Shown piece by piece: positions 35,070 through 46,548 of a DNA stretch of 64,000 bases; position 1 is the stretch's first letter, and every line of letters starts with the position of its first letter. This DNA comes from Vigna angularis. Taxonomy: Eukaryota > Streptophyta > Magnoliopsida > Fabales > Fabaceae. The notes beneath the pieces were generated by a model, which was not told the origin of the DNA, made no database searches, and saw nothing but the letters and a program-made list of their open reading frames with translations. Where the stretch lies: assembly GCF_016808095.1 (NCBI RefSeq), contig NC_068977.1, forward strand, positions 12,476,479 through 12,540,478, given 5' to 3'. The translations under genes were made by a program, and so were the position numbers.

Positions 35070-36150
35070 CCTGCATGCACAATTTATTCTAATTTTGCTG
35101 ATAAACTATTCTACATGCATCCACAATGCAACAAATCAAATATCAAATGTGGACATTAGAGACAACAGAGATAATCACGGAATGTTCCTCTCGTGAAAAA
35201 AAGTCTAAAAAGATCGCACAGTCCACTTCAAGAAAAGGACTGAAAAAACATGTCTGCTCTAACAAAGTTGACTTAAACAACGACTGCTATGAAAAGAAAA
35301 AAGAGAAAACACAAGTATCAAGGCTACAAACTCTAAACTTAGTCTAACGGACAAATATTCATGAAGCCTATATATGGAAGATATCTCAAGAAGAAAATCA
35401 AGAGGATAGAATAGAGGATAGCCAAAGAGAAAAGAAGAGCTTACAATGACATATCCATCCTAAAGAGAAAAAGAGAGAAAATAGCTCAAAGAAAAGAATA
35501 CATCTTTGCTAAAGAAAAGAGAAGAGAAGAGAAAAAGAGAAAGAGATACTTTCAAGCTTAAGCGTCAAATTTCTTACTATTGTAAGAGAATGGAGAGAAA
35601 CACCTGCGAGTGTTTAGACTACATTGTATTGTAATCAAATCCTCTCGTAGAGAGATTTAGTCTGAACTACTTGTAAGCAATCGTTGATTGCATTTCTGAA
35701 GAGAATTAAAATACTTATAACTGAACTCTTTTTAGTTGAGGAATCTAGGCACGGTAGTCTAGTATCAGGAGTGGTTTGAATACTCAAAGGAAATCTCGAT
35801 AGGAGCTGAGTACCAAGAGTGGTGCAAATACTCAAAGGAAATCTCTGTAGGGTGCTAAGTACTAGGAGTGATGTCAATACTCAAAGGAAATCTCGGCGAG
35901 GTAGCTAAGTACCAGGAGTGGTGCTAATACTCATTTGTAATCGTGTGAAGATTATAGTGGAACCCTCTGTGGAGGAGACTGAACAATAGCTCAGTTGGAG
36001 TGAACTGGTATAAAATCTCTTGTGTGATTTTCTCTTTTCTTTACTAAACGATTCTCTTGGAAAACCTATAGTTGAGTTTTATGTTTTAAAATATAAGAAC
36101 TTCCTAGCTAAACGATTCTTTACTTTTAAGGAAGTTCGTACAAAAACTAC
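35070..36150 (+). repeat. copia LTR H, same family as element F
   Basis: It shares with the F LTR the motifs ACATGTCTGCTCT, AGCAATCGTTGATTGCAT, GAGGAGACTG and GAACTGGTATAAAA, in the same order. No primer-binding site, gag or partner LTR follows, so it looks like a solo or fragment LTR. Ends are approximate. Confidence 0.7.
35751..35935 (+). repeat. Tandem repeat of about 49 bp inside LTR H
   Basis: Nearly four units containing AGTACCAGGAGTGGTG, then AATACTCAAAGGAAATCTC. It occupies the same LTR position as the 150-bp repeat in element F but has a different unit length, so the array has been reorganised between copies. Confidence 0.8.
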
Positions 36151-36260
36151 AGTAGAAACATATTTGACATGGATTCTCCAAAAATATTCAATAAATGGAA
36201 AAAATATATGGAGTGTCAAGATAACATTCCTTAAATCTTGGGTCATAAAAGAAAGTAATG

Positions 36261-36411
36261 ACTACAATTTTATTATTGGTTCATGGTCAAGCATAAAAAA
36301 ATGTAAATTTAATTATTTTATAGAATCAGTTTTAGCAAATTAGTGCTATAAGGTATTAGAAAGATTCTTCTAATGACATATTTACAATGAAACATGCTTA
36401 TAAGCGGATTT
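36261..36411 (+). repeat. Right arm of the inverted repeat pair
   Basis: It matches 34741-34890 in inverted orientation. Homology ends near 36411 on the outer side. Confidence 0.75.
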
Positions 36412-38310
36412 CTATATTATATTATCAAATAAATCCAAAAGAATATATTTTATCTTTAACGAACTCATACTTCAATTCATGATAAAATAGAATGTGAAAG
36501 CATACCTAAATTTACCTTTAAGAATGATATGAACCATCAAATTGTAATATTCTAATAAAGGGTCTGAGGCACTTCTACCTTAGTTGGTAGTGATTTATAC
36601 ATGAAGAAAATATAAAAACCTAGAGGGTCGTGGGTGCCAAATGTTTTTATCGAGTGCATAGTTTGTAAGACAGGTCGCGCAGAATCCAAGTAATGATTCT
36701 GATGATCTTGATGACTTTATAAAAAGAAGATCTACCTTCAAAATACTCTCTTACGCTCAAGTTAATAAGAAAATTTGAAGGCCTATAAAAGTATAATAAT
36801 AAATATGAATTGGGATGTACTTATTAGAAAATACTATGTTTATTTATAAGAGTATCAATAAATAATTAAAATCTTACAATGTGTAATAAAATCACGATAA
36901 TATACCATTGAACGAGATTAACAATATATTTTATTGTTATATGATATAAAAAGATAATTATGAAATTAATATATTATATAATCAAACTACCTAAATTTAT
37001 TAATATATGATAATAAAATTATTAAATATTTCCATCAATGTTATTTACCCAGTTTATGCCAATAATATTAACATTTTATATAAATTATTATTATGTAAGT
37101 TATTGAAAAATAATAATAGCATAGGAAAGATGCAGCATAAAAAACCCAACCTAACCAAATATTGCGACAAGTACAGCAACATTATTATACCGCGAGCCAT
37201 CATTAGCATTGATTTTGAATATTTTGTTTTAGGTCAAGTTGAATGAGGGGTCCGGTGGTGAGAACTCCGAAGTGCAATAACAAAAGGTCCCATCTATCAT
37301 GTAATCCCTTTCCTCTGCTTTGCTTCATTTTGATCCTTCAAAAAGCTGTGCCAAAACTTTTCATTTCAATTCAAAAATGCCCTTCATTTATTTAAGTCTT
37401 CTTGTACGGTTTCAAAATAACATAAATATAAAATATAGCAGTTCATGAGAAACCTAACATTATTATTTGGTCTTATCAGAACGAGTTATATTTGAATTTT
37501 TTTAATATTAAAATTTATTTTAGTGAGATTTATTCAATATATAGTAATGTTATTTGTGTTCGATCACTGTTGTACTAATTATTATTTGATTATCGTTAAT
37601 TTTTAATTTCACCTAAAAACTATTCACGATTTAACATGAGAAGAATAGAAGCTTCCACATTAACAAATATATTTTAAAGTGAGTTAAAATTAAACTTATC
37701 TTTTAACAAACTAAATTAGATTAATATATATAACATTTTATAGTGAGTTAATACATTTAGTCCTTTTTTAAAATTGAGTATGTTAACTAAAAGTGTCATT
37801 TTTTAATTTGTATGTTAACTAAGTGTCAAAATGAATTTAAATTCATAAATTAATTAAACTTATCAATGATTCAAGTTAGGTGGGTGGAAAAGAATATACT
37901 TCTTTAAAATATAAATAAAACTAAACTTAAGTCATTTAATCTGTACGTTAAATAGGTTCAGTTAGGTTAAAGAGATAGGTTGATGTAACACGATAACCTT
38001 TTGCCATTTTCTTATCATATTTTTATTACAATTTTATTATAATTTCTTACTATTTATAAATATGTAGGTTGAATGTTTGTTTTATAAATAATATAATATT
38101 CTTTAATAATATTCTAATAACTGTTTAATTTATTTATTGTTAAATTATATAAATTAATACTTTGTTCTTTACTTATAATCTTCATAATAATAAGACTTTT
38201 TAAAATAAGTGAATAATCTTGTATTGTATTTATATAAATAAATGAATTGAGTGAACTCACTTTTGATTATAATACAATAAATATATAAAATAAACTTATA
38301 TAATAAAATA
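36412..38310. other. AT-rich intergenic DNA
   Basis: Nothing recognisable. The frame at 37007-37246 is AT-driven (Asn/Ile/Lys-rich) and carries no domain. Confidence 0.5.
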
Positions 38311-38624
38311 CACTAGTAAAAAATTGCATTTTTAACTCGCACATTACGCTTTGGTTTTTCTGGAACCGAAACGTATCAAAATATGGTGGTAGTCTCATAA
38401 TTTTTGAAACACTATATGTCTCAGTTGTTAAGCAATCAATGTCTAAAGAGCATACTATCTCGGTTGATAGATGGACCGAGGCATATAAGCCTTTCTAATA
38501 AGTCTTGGGCTTGGACCGTGGGACCTTAAAGCCAGGAAAACCTAGCCTCTGGGTAGCGAAAGAGGAAACTTTTCCCCAAAAACCTAGCACCTCTCCTCTT
38601 CTCCTTTTTCTCGACGATGTGCGA

Positions 38625-38800
38625 TGGTGGTGAGAGCGCGCGATGGCGCAACGAGAGAGCAGCGACGGTCCTGCAATGGCGGATGCGATGGCGGTGAGAG
38701 CGTAGCGACGATGCGACGAGAGAGCAGCGACGATGCTGCGATGGCAGTAAGAGCGCAACGATAATGCGACGAGAGAGAAGCGACGATGTTGCGATGGCAT
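38625..38800 (+). repeat. GC-rich tandem repeat inside CACTA 2
   Basis: Units of about 55-65 bp built from GCGACGAGAGAGCAGCGACG and GCTGCGATGGC. It generates long spurious Arg/Ser/His frames on the minus strand. Confidence 0.75.
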
Positions 38801-38805
38801 AGCTG

Positions 38806-39012
38806 GTGGAGCAGCAATGGCGCGACTCAGGGAGCAGCAATGGCGCTACCTACTCTAAGCCCTGCCTCGCTACCGCTGGGAGCCACCACCACCTCGTCGT
38901 GTATAACGGCTGCGAGCGCGACTTCCACCTCGCATTCGAGTGCATCGCCTCTGGAGTGAAGAGTAAGCGGTGGCCGTTGGGAGTGAAGCAGCTTCTCGAT
39001 AACAGCTCCTAG
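38806..39012 (+). pseudogene. Unidentified captured coding-like fragment
   Basis: This GC-rich stretch stands out from the AT-rich surroundings. One frame reads HHLVVYNGCERDFHLAFECI, then ASGVKSKRWPLGVKQLLDN and a TAG. I do not recognise the parent gene. Its position next to the b561 piece suggests a separate capture or a 5' exon of unknown origin. Confidence 0.35.
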
Positions 39013-39136
39013 GGTTCTAATCAGGATCCCCATCCCCAGTTTTAGTGCTGCTTGGTGAAAAATCTCAACTTCTCTAATGTTGAAACACATACTTAGTGTT
39101 TGTGGAAGTGTGCTAATGATGCTTTTCCAATTCTAG

Positions 39137-39674
39137 GTACATGAAAACTTTTCCATTTGCAAATCCAGCTTGGTTCTATCTCCATGTTGGTTCGCAGGTC
39201 TCTACTTATGTCATTGGTGTTATTGGATGGGGAACTGGTATGAAACTTGGAAGCGAATCAGAAGGGGTTCAATACACTATGCATCGTAATCTTGGAATTG
39301 CCCTTTTTTGGTTTGCCACTCTATAGGTAAATCTACTCTTGTTCTTCTTCTTCTTCTTCATATCTTAATCCAATAAAGATGAAGTTTAACAATGTTATCT
39401 TTATGAAATTTTGCAGATTTTCGCATTGTTCTTGAGGCCAGTGAAGACTCACAAGTACAAGTATATATGGAACGCATATCACCACAACACTGGCTACACT
39501 GTGGTTATCTTGGGAATCATCAACATATTCAGGGTCTTCAAGATCTTCCATCCTGATGAGAAATGGAAAACTACTTACATTGAAGTGCTTATTACGCCGG
39601 GCGTAGTTGCCTTATACTTGGAAGTCATCACATGGATTATTGTGTTGAGGAGAAAGTCTAACAAGTCTCCCTAA
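39137..39674 (+). pseudogene. Captured cytochrome b561 / DOMON-type gene fragment
   Basis: Cytochrome b561-DOMON proteins move electrons across plant membranes using heme b. Only the C-terminal half of the b561 core is present. Exon 39137-39326 begins after an AG acceptor (TTCTAG/G) and reads [20 protein letters not shown], with transmembrane-like segments and a heme-type His in TMHRNLGIA. Intron 39327-39416 (90 bp, GTAAAT...TTGCAG) follows. Exon 39417-39674 reads IFALFLRPVKTHKYKYIWNA, YHHNTGYTVVILG, and ends RRKSNKSP with TAA. The last codon before the intron is TAG where this family has Gln (CAG), a nonsense change. The retained intron shows capture from genomic DNA, not cDNA. Confidence 0.88.
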
Positions 39675-40369
39675 ACTTATCATGGATACAACAATGCACA
39701 GACAGACCTCAAGTCAACAAATTTGGACCATATTCTTCATTATGTGATTCTTCCCTTCATTGCACTTGTTCTTCCATTTACCCCTTCTGCTTCCTTTTCT
39801 TTTCTTATATTTATCACATATATTTGTATAAGCTTTGGTTATAGAGTATAGATTTGTAGTAGAAATACATAACTTTTTTCAGTTGAAAAACTCTCAACCT
39901 GTGTCTAAACAGACTCAGTACCTGGTCAAGAAATCAAGGCATGAGTCCTGATGTTCTCTGGTTTGAGACGGTAGGATACGGATAATAGAGTAGAAGTCTT
40001 ACACGTCACATTACTTTCTGCATTGTTTGCAAAATTCATATTACCCATTCTTACAAAGTAAAGTTTCAGGCTCAACAACACCCACTATTGTAGAAAGGTG
40101 AAAAAATAACCCTCTCTACTACCTCGGTTCAACTCCAAACCGAGGCATAAGACCTACTCTACGTCTGGCGAAAAAAGAATTAAAAAAAGGAACACCCTCT
40201 ACTGCATCGGTTTCGTTTGAACCGAGGCAAAATCATACACCTTTTTGCCTCGTTTCAGAACCAAGGCAAAAAGTGGTAGACTTTTTGTCTCGCTTGTATA
40301 TACCTCGGTTGCAAAACCAGTGCGGATAGACAAAAATAACCGCTATTGTTTCCTTTTACTGCACTAGTG

Positions 40370-40769
40370 ATATGTTTAGGTGAGTCAATATTCTAATACA
40401 TAAACTCACCACGAAACAATATTACAAAATTAATAACTTACCTAAAAGTAAATTATGTTGAATTGATTAACTTTTAATCTAATTCATGGTGAATCAATTA
40501 TATGAACGGGATTGACTGTATTTTATAACATGTCAATATATTTTTAATAAATTAAAAGTTAAAATTAAAATAATTTTAATATTATATTATTTAAGAAATA
40601 TAAATATAGAATAGTGCTAAATATAACTTCATGTAATTAATTATTTTCGACTTAGATATATACTTTTATTTCTAAAAATCTAACACATCAAAATAATTTA
40701 CTTATTTTTTTACAAATTTTACTAATTAATTGGACAATATTTTTAATATATATTGTAAAAACTGAGAAA
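40370..40769. other. AT-rich intergenic DNA
   Basis: No feature seen. Confidence 0.5.
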
Positions 40770-42936
40770 TTCAGAGAAAGTGGGGAAGACAGGTGTATGC
40801 ATCTAAATGGACCGATCGGTTTTGACGGTAGTATATAAGTGAACTTTTCAAAATTTTGTGTCATTCTCTGCATGCACTTCTTCTCTCCAAAATTCTGAGT
40901 TTTCCTTTTCTCCTTCTTCTCTCTAGAATTTCTTCATCTCACTCTACCTATTTAATAATCAAATAGTAATTAAGCATTTGGAGTGTCAAAAGCTTCTTTC
41001 TTCATCGATCAAAAGCAATCTTTGAATTGGTAAGTTCATCCTCTTCTCAGAAATTCTGGTTGCTGTCACGTGCAAGCCAAGTCTCGAGTTGCATGTTCTC
41101 ATCAGCTTTCTTTTCTTGTTTCTGACTTCAATTTTGGTTCTATGTTTGATCTTTTCTCACCAAACGGTGATCTATAGATGTTCATAGAGTTTCTTTCGGT
41201 GCAAGCATCAAGTTGGGAATTTTGGGGTTAAGCTTTCATAAGGTAAGGGAAGCTAGTTAATTTATTTGGTTTGGTTGGTGATGTATGAAAACGTTGTTTG
41301 ATGGTTTTGCATGTGGGTGAAATTGAATGTTTGGGTGATCGATATTGTTTGTTTGACATGTTAATTGTTGTGATTGTTGAGTTGTAGATTTTACAGATCT
41401 TGGAGTGAATTCTGGGTTGGGAAAAATATTCAGTTTTTGGAAAATTATAGGGTGTATTCTATTCTGCAGAAGTTCTGCAGAATTATGCAAAAAGTGAGCG
41501 CTCGTTGTTGAACGCTCAGTTAGGTCAGGTAATCAGTCTTAGCTGTACTCAGTTTCGTAGTAGTATTCGTTTTGGTATTAGCGTTCGTTCTTAGTCGTAC
41601 TAGGTGTTAACGTTCGTTCTTATTTGTACTAGGTAGTAGCGTTCACCATTAGACATTCTAGGTATTAGCGTTCGGTTTAGTAGTGTCAGGTTTCATATAA
41701 GTGTTAGACTTTGTAATCACGATCAATCTTATCAGTATTTGGTTTGAGTAATGCTTAGTGTTGTATTAACGTTCAATTTCAGTAGTAGTATTCAGTCTTG
41801 TCATAACGTTCGTCTTCGTACTAGTATTCGGTTCATCAATAGGGTTCAGTCTTATCTAATATTTGGTCTTAACTGTGTTCGGTCTTTTAGGGATTTACCT
41901 AATAAATGACCGTTCGGTCATGTTGGCATGTTATGGGTGTTTTCCGTTCGGTCTTGATCATCGGTTAAGTTGATCTTTAGCATTCGGTATTGTTCCTGAA
42001 TAGTGATGGTTTTACCGTTTGGTTGACCTCACTAGGAAGCGTTTGGTTTTAAAAAGGTTGTGATTATGTTGTACTCTGAGTGTTTATTTCAGTTGTTTAA
42101 ACGTATTATGTATGAGAAAGAGTGTTGATATTAAAGTATGATTGATAGAAATAATATCATTATCCTCAAGGAGAGGTTACATTGTGGTGAATGTTGTTGT
42201 GTTTTACTGTATAAATGGTCGGAGTTTTGCTGGGATTTATCCTGACATTCTAATGATCATCCATGCTCAAGTAGAATGGGATGAGTCATGTGGTGAGAAT
42301 AGTAGGAGGTCTGAGTCCGAAGTGCCTGTATGGCAAGAGGGCGTTTATAGGACTAACCAGGTGTGATGGCTGATGGAGTTTCTAGTTACTTCATCACACC
42401 AGTACACAAATCCTTAGAACTCGACATTTTATACAATCTGGATGGTCAAAGTCAAGCGTTCGGTCATTGCATGTTTGTGTTGTTGATGATTTCATAACTT
42501 TGAGTGGTTAATGTTCATAGACTTATGTATTTGCTTTATTTGTATGATTGATTAAATTTCACTAGCTTACCCTTCTTTTGTTATCCTTTCCGTTCGGAAA
42601 TTCTTCTGTGCAATGATCACCTTGTGGGTGTGAGCAGAGGGAGATGAGTGTTCGTTGGAGCAAGCGTTGGATGGCGAGGACCCTGCTGTTCAGTTTAGGA
42701 AAGTTTGGTAATAGAGATGAGAATAGTTCTATATTAACCGTTCGACTATATTTCTAGCTTTGTAATGACCATTCAGTTAGGTACCTAGTTTTGGGATAGT
42801 TTAAGACTTTTGTAAAGTTTTAAATTTTATGATTATTTTTTAATAATTGTAAGATTAACTTTATTTCCAGTAACTGTTTTATTATATTATTAAATGATGA
42901 CTCCTGTATATAGTTTTATGCTATATTTTTGGGATG

Positions 42937-42941
<5 letters not shown>
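40770..42941 (+). repeat. Tekay/Del-like Ty3/gypsy LTR, left end not found
   Basis: The right end reads TATTTTTGGGATGTTACA, the characteristic terminus of plant Tekay-type LTRs. A TATATAAGTGAAC promoter-like box near 40832 is followed by a pyrimidine-rich leader. 41490-42060 contains many GCGTTCG or CGTTCGGT copies. The expected TGTAACATCCC start is absent, so the LTR is truncated or its left boundary has decayed. Confidence 0.6.
41540..41700 (+). repeat. Degenerate ~30-bp repeat, TTAGCGTTCG type
   Basis: Successive units contain TTAGCGTTCG, TTAACGTTCG, TAGCGTTCAC and TTAGCGTTCGG, separated by GTACTAGG-like spacers. Confidence 0.6.

Positions 42942-42965
<24 letters not shown>
42941..42965. 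repeat. (AT)n microsatellite
   Basis: A short TA run directly at the end of the Tekay-like LTR. Confidence 0.9.
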
Positions 42966-42967
<2 letters not shown>

Positions 42968-43121
42968 ATTTTTTGTTATTGGATAAAAAGGATATTTTAG
43001 TTATTAATCTCATGTGTTAATTTGAAAGTCAATTAGGATAATTGACTATAGTTTATAATGAATATTGGGATATCTATTTTGTGAATATTTTCACAGTTTA
43101 ACATATCAAATTATTAAAGTA

Positions 43122-43260
43122 TAGGTTCAAATCAGTGGTCCTCATATTTGTATAAAAATCTCAATTCAGTCCTCTCGTCTTAATTATCTCAATTGGGTCC
43201 TTAATTTTGAAAATGTGTAACAAATAAGTCTTTTCCATTGAATGGTAAGAAATGACGTCA
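43122..43260 (+). repeat. MULE left terminal inverted repeat
   Basis: Starts TAGGTTCAAATC. Read against the reverse complement of the right end it matches over about 140 bp at roughly 75%, down to GGTAAGAAA. Confidence 0.82.
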
Positions 43261-43483
43261 CGATGTGCTGAGCTATAATATTTAGTGAAGGATGTGTCAT
43301 TGTTGATTAATTTCAGTGGCTGATGTGGTTTTCATCTCCTTCTACACACGTAGTGTATGCCCTAACATTATTATGCTTGTCCTAACATTTAAAGGGGTTG
43401 TTTAGCTGGAATGTCTAGTTCTTCTTCGTCTTGTGAAATAAGAGGTTGTTGAAGGTGGAACTTGAACATTGTTTAGCCGAGGA

Positions 43484-43660
43484 ATGTCTCGTTCTTCTTC
43501 GTCTTACATATACAATGGTTGGGGAATACAACATAGTAGTGGCGCTGCAAGGAGGTTGGGTGTAAAACTCATTTGTTTCTGTGGTGAGAGTGTCGTGTTT
43601 CGAACTTCCAAAACCCCTAAGAATAAGGGAAAAATATTCTAGGATTTCCCTAACTTCAAG
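43484..43660 (+). pseudogene. zf-GRF protein exon in the MULE
   Basis: From ATG 43484 the frame reads MSRSSSSY, then KLICFCGESVVFRTSKTPKN, KGKIF, a TAG at 43640-43642, then DFPNFK and a canonical AAG/GTAAGA donor after 43660. The C-x-C-G, R-T-S and F/Y-x-C-P-N-F spacing matches the GRF-type zinc finger start. The family has Trp-Gly-Cys where this copy has stop-Asp-Phe, so it has lost its Trp and one zinc ligand. It is read opposite to the transposase, near the far end of the element. Function in the MULE is unknown. Confidence 0.7.
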
Positions 43661-45857
43661 GTAAGATCCATGTAAGCAAAAATCTCAATTTTTTATGTGT
43701 TGTCACTAGGGAGTAGAAGTGTGTTGTTGTTGTGTTTTAATTAATGAGGTAATTTCATTAATGTTTAAAACTCTATGAAAGGTAAATAGAAATTGGTGTC
43801 CAACCATAAGCAAATATAGTTTAATCATTACATCAAAAAGCTTAATCATTAAGAAAAAAGGGATATCCAACAATGATAATTGATCATTACATCAAAATGA
43901 ACCTCATAATATAGTTTAACAGAGCCTTAAAGTTATCAAAATACATTGCGTACTGAATGAAAAGGGATGTCCATAAATTGTAATTAATCATTACATCAAA
44001 ATGAAGCTGGTAATAGTAAAAAAAATAAAAGTCCAAACATTGTCTACAAATTAAATATGAGTTTATTGTTGAGTAAGAATCAGATCTGTTGGTGGAAATA
44101 TTGTTGCTTTAGTTTGTTATGGTGTAGATATTATTGATTTAGTGTGTTGGGTTTGAGGTTCTTATGGGCAAGATTTTTGTTGTGTTCAATTTGCTTGCAG
44201 ATACCACATCTTTTTTTGGTCTCAACCTTTCTTAATTTAGTATTGTTCGTCTTGACCTCACATGCCTTTAGTCTTTGCTTTTTCTTAGGCCTTCCTAACA
44301 TTATTCTTTTGTTTGAGGGTAATACATCTGGATATGAATTAATTTCCCACATGTGTTGACCATTGTTAGGATAAATGATCGAGTTGTACGTCTCTTTATA
44401 TATTGACTTCCTCCAATGGCCAATGTACTCTTCTCGATTTAAATTTTGAAATTTCATTACAATAAGGGCATAACAGGAAGAAATTTCACTAATGCTTCAT
44501 TTTCTACACGTGCAATCGATTCTATCAACATTGACAACAAATTGCTCCCCAAATTGAGATATGTGCCTTACTTCAAATAATTTATCTGCTAACCACCTGT
44601 CATGTATAGAAATCCATAACACAAGTATCATTAAAGTACTCATCAAGTAAAGGGATGTTAATAACTATCATTAAAGTTACCTTGGTATCCAATATCTGGT
44701 TAACCATGATTCGTTTTTTAATCTTTTTAGAACTTTGGGGCAGATTGAGCCTTCATAGCTCGTTTCTTCATAATGTAAACCCTAATGGCCTCTAACATCC
44801 TAATAATGCGCTTAGACCTAGTATGAACTAGTACACTATTGAAGCCCTCACACATATTATTGACAAGAGTGTCACACTTTGATCTAGGAGTGAATCTAGA
44901 TCTTGACCAAAACTTGATTTAATGTATGTTACTGAATATAAGTATGAAAAGTAGGGGCCAAAAATGTATATAAACCATTTATAACAATTAATGCATACTT
45001 GGGTGGAATAACGATCAAGTTTTTAAAGGCATCCAAATTGACCTCTTTAATGTTCCACATCTTACTCTCTCAATGTTGTGGATATGTGGTGTTTGCTACC
45101 CTCTTCATGAGACTTTTAAGATTTTTCCCGAGAAATTTCTTTCGAAACGTTGAATACAAATGTCTAACAAAAAATCTTTGTTCTACCCCAAGTAGAAGTT
45201 CTTGAATAGTTGACAAAAGACCCTGACATTTAATAAAAAAATAACACTCAAGTTAGTTGTTTTATATGTCAATTTTGTTTAATCAAAATAGAAAAAACTG
45301 ACCTTTTGTTGGTCTGAAATAAATGTGCATGATGCACACACAACTTCCCCATCAAGGTATTGAATGAGAAGCTCTAAGACCCAACTCCAAGAGTCCTTGT
45401 TTTCCACCTCAACAACAACATATGTTAAGGGTAAAATATGTTCATTAGCATCTCTTCCAGGTACTGTTAGCATCTCCCTTCCATATTTTCCTTTCAAAAA
45501 GCATATATCCAACCCAATAATGGGTCTAGAAAAAATGAAGATATCTTTCCAACCCAATACCTCACCATGATTGTTCTCAACTTTTATTTTCATTGTTGAA
45601 TCAGAATTTGTTCTGAAAAGTTCATGACAGTAATAATAGATTCATCTAAATTGTTTTTTGTATGACCTATCAATATTATCTTTTGTGATGGCTCTTGCCC
45701 TAAAAATCGTATTTCTATATATACCAAGATTCTATTTTCTAATTACTTTGTCTCGAATGTCCATCACCTTCATAATTGGGTTTTCTCTTTGCTTTCTCCA
45801 TCTTTTGAATCAACCATTTGACATTCATCAACTTCACGTTAAAATCTTTGTTACAAC

Positions 45858-46533
45858 TGTTAAAATAGAATGACTCATATTCTCACACCAAGAGGGGGTG
45901 AATTGGTGAAGTGTAAAACCAAAAGCTTTTAAAATCTTTTTCACAAAAATGTGACCCCTTTACACTTTCCTTGAATCGCAAGGTAAATGATTAGCAATGC
46001 AGTGGAAACTTAATCAAATATCAAAGAACTTAATCGAATGAATAAAAGAAAGTAGGGATCAGAAAATTCAAACGCTATGTTTTTATACTGGTCCAGCCAA
46101 GCCTACATCCAGTGTCCTTCCAACCACAAGAAGCAAATGCACTATAAAGATCAAATTTTTTACAACAAGGTTTTTATAGAGACCACACGTCAAAAATATA
46201 AAACACCTCTCTAACCCTCTACTCTAATATAGCAGTAAACAACAAGACCAGCAACAAGAACATCCTCTTTTGTTGTCTAACCCCTTTGAGGCACCCTCAA
46301 AGTCAAGAACACCACCATTCCTCTTCCTGTAATCACAACAGGGAAATCAAGGCAATCTTCAAAAGATTGCAAATCCTGATCACGCAGTAAACACCCAAAT
46401 GTGCAGATTGATCATACGTTTGAAACACAACAAGTCCTGCTCCTCAATAAATCTTAGAATCCTTGATCACCATAGTCAATCTTGATTCTTGGAGCTTTTC
46501 CCTTCTCTGTAAGATCACACATCTTAGAATCCT
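45858..46533 (-). repeat. Partial 3' LTR of copia A
   Basis: Plus-strand start TGTTAAAATAGAATG is the reverse of the G LTR end. It matches 49487-50130 closely. Its 5' half is missing; the break at 46520-46548 carries a templated 28-bp insert. Confidence 0.82.
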
Positions 46534-46548
46534 TGATCACCATAGTCA

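Larger units (their letters stand above)
38311..40369. mobile_element. CACTA transposon 2 carrying captured gene fragments (Pack-CACTA type)
   Basis: A 2059-bp element. The left end starts CACTAGTAAAAAATTGC and the right end, read inward, starts CACTAGTGCAGTAAAAGG. The duplication ATA flanks it at 38308-38310 and 40370-40372. Subterminal repeats of the CCTCGGTT/AACCGAGG type occur at both ends (for example 38455-38480 and 40120-40315). Inside are a short GC-rich tandem repeat, an unidentified GC-rich coding-like piece and a spliced-structure piece of a cytochrome b561 gene. There is no transposase. Confidence 0.85.

Noticed and set aside
36020..36343. 107-residue plus-strand frame as a gene
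   Set aside because: Its first part is copia LTR H and its last part is the inverted repeat arm, so it is a chance read-through.
38495..38840. Three overlapping minus-strand frames of 77-104 residues
   Set aside because: They are produced by the GC-rich tandem repeat in CACTA 2 and have repeat-driven Arg/Ser/His composition.
43109..43121. AATTATTAA / AATTATACC as the MULE target duplication
   Set aside because: Only seven of nine bases agree, and using it would put the two inverted ends out of register.
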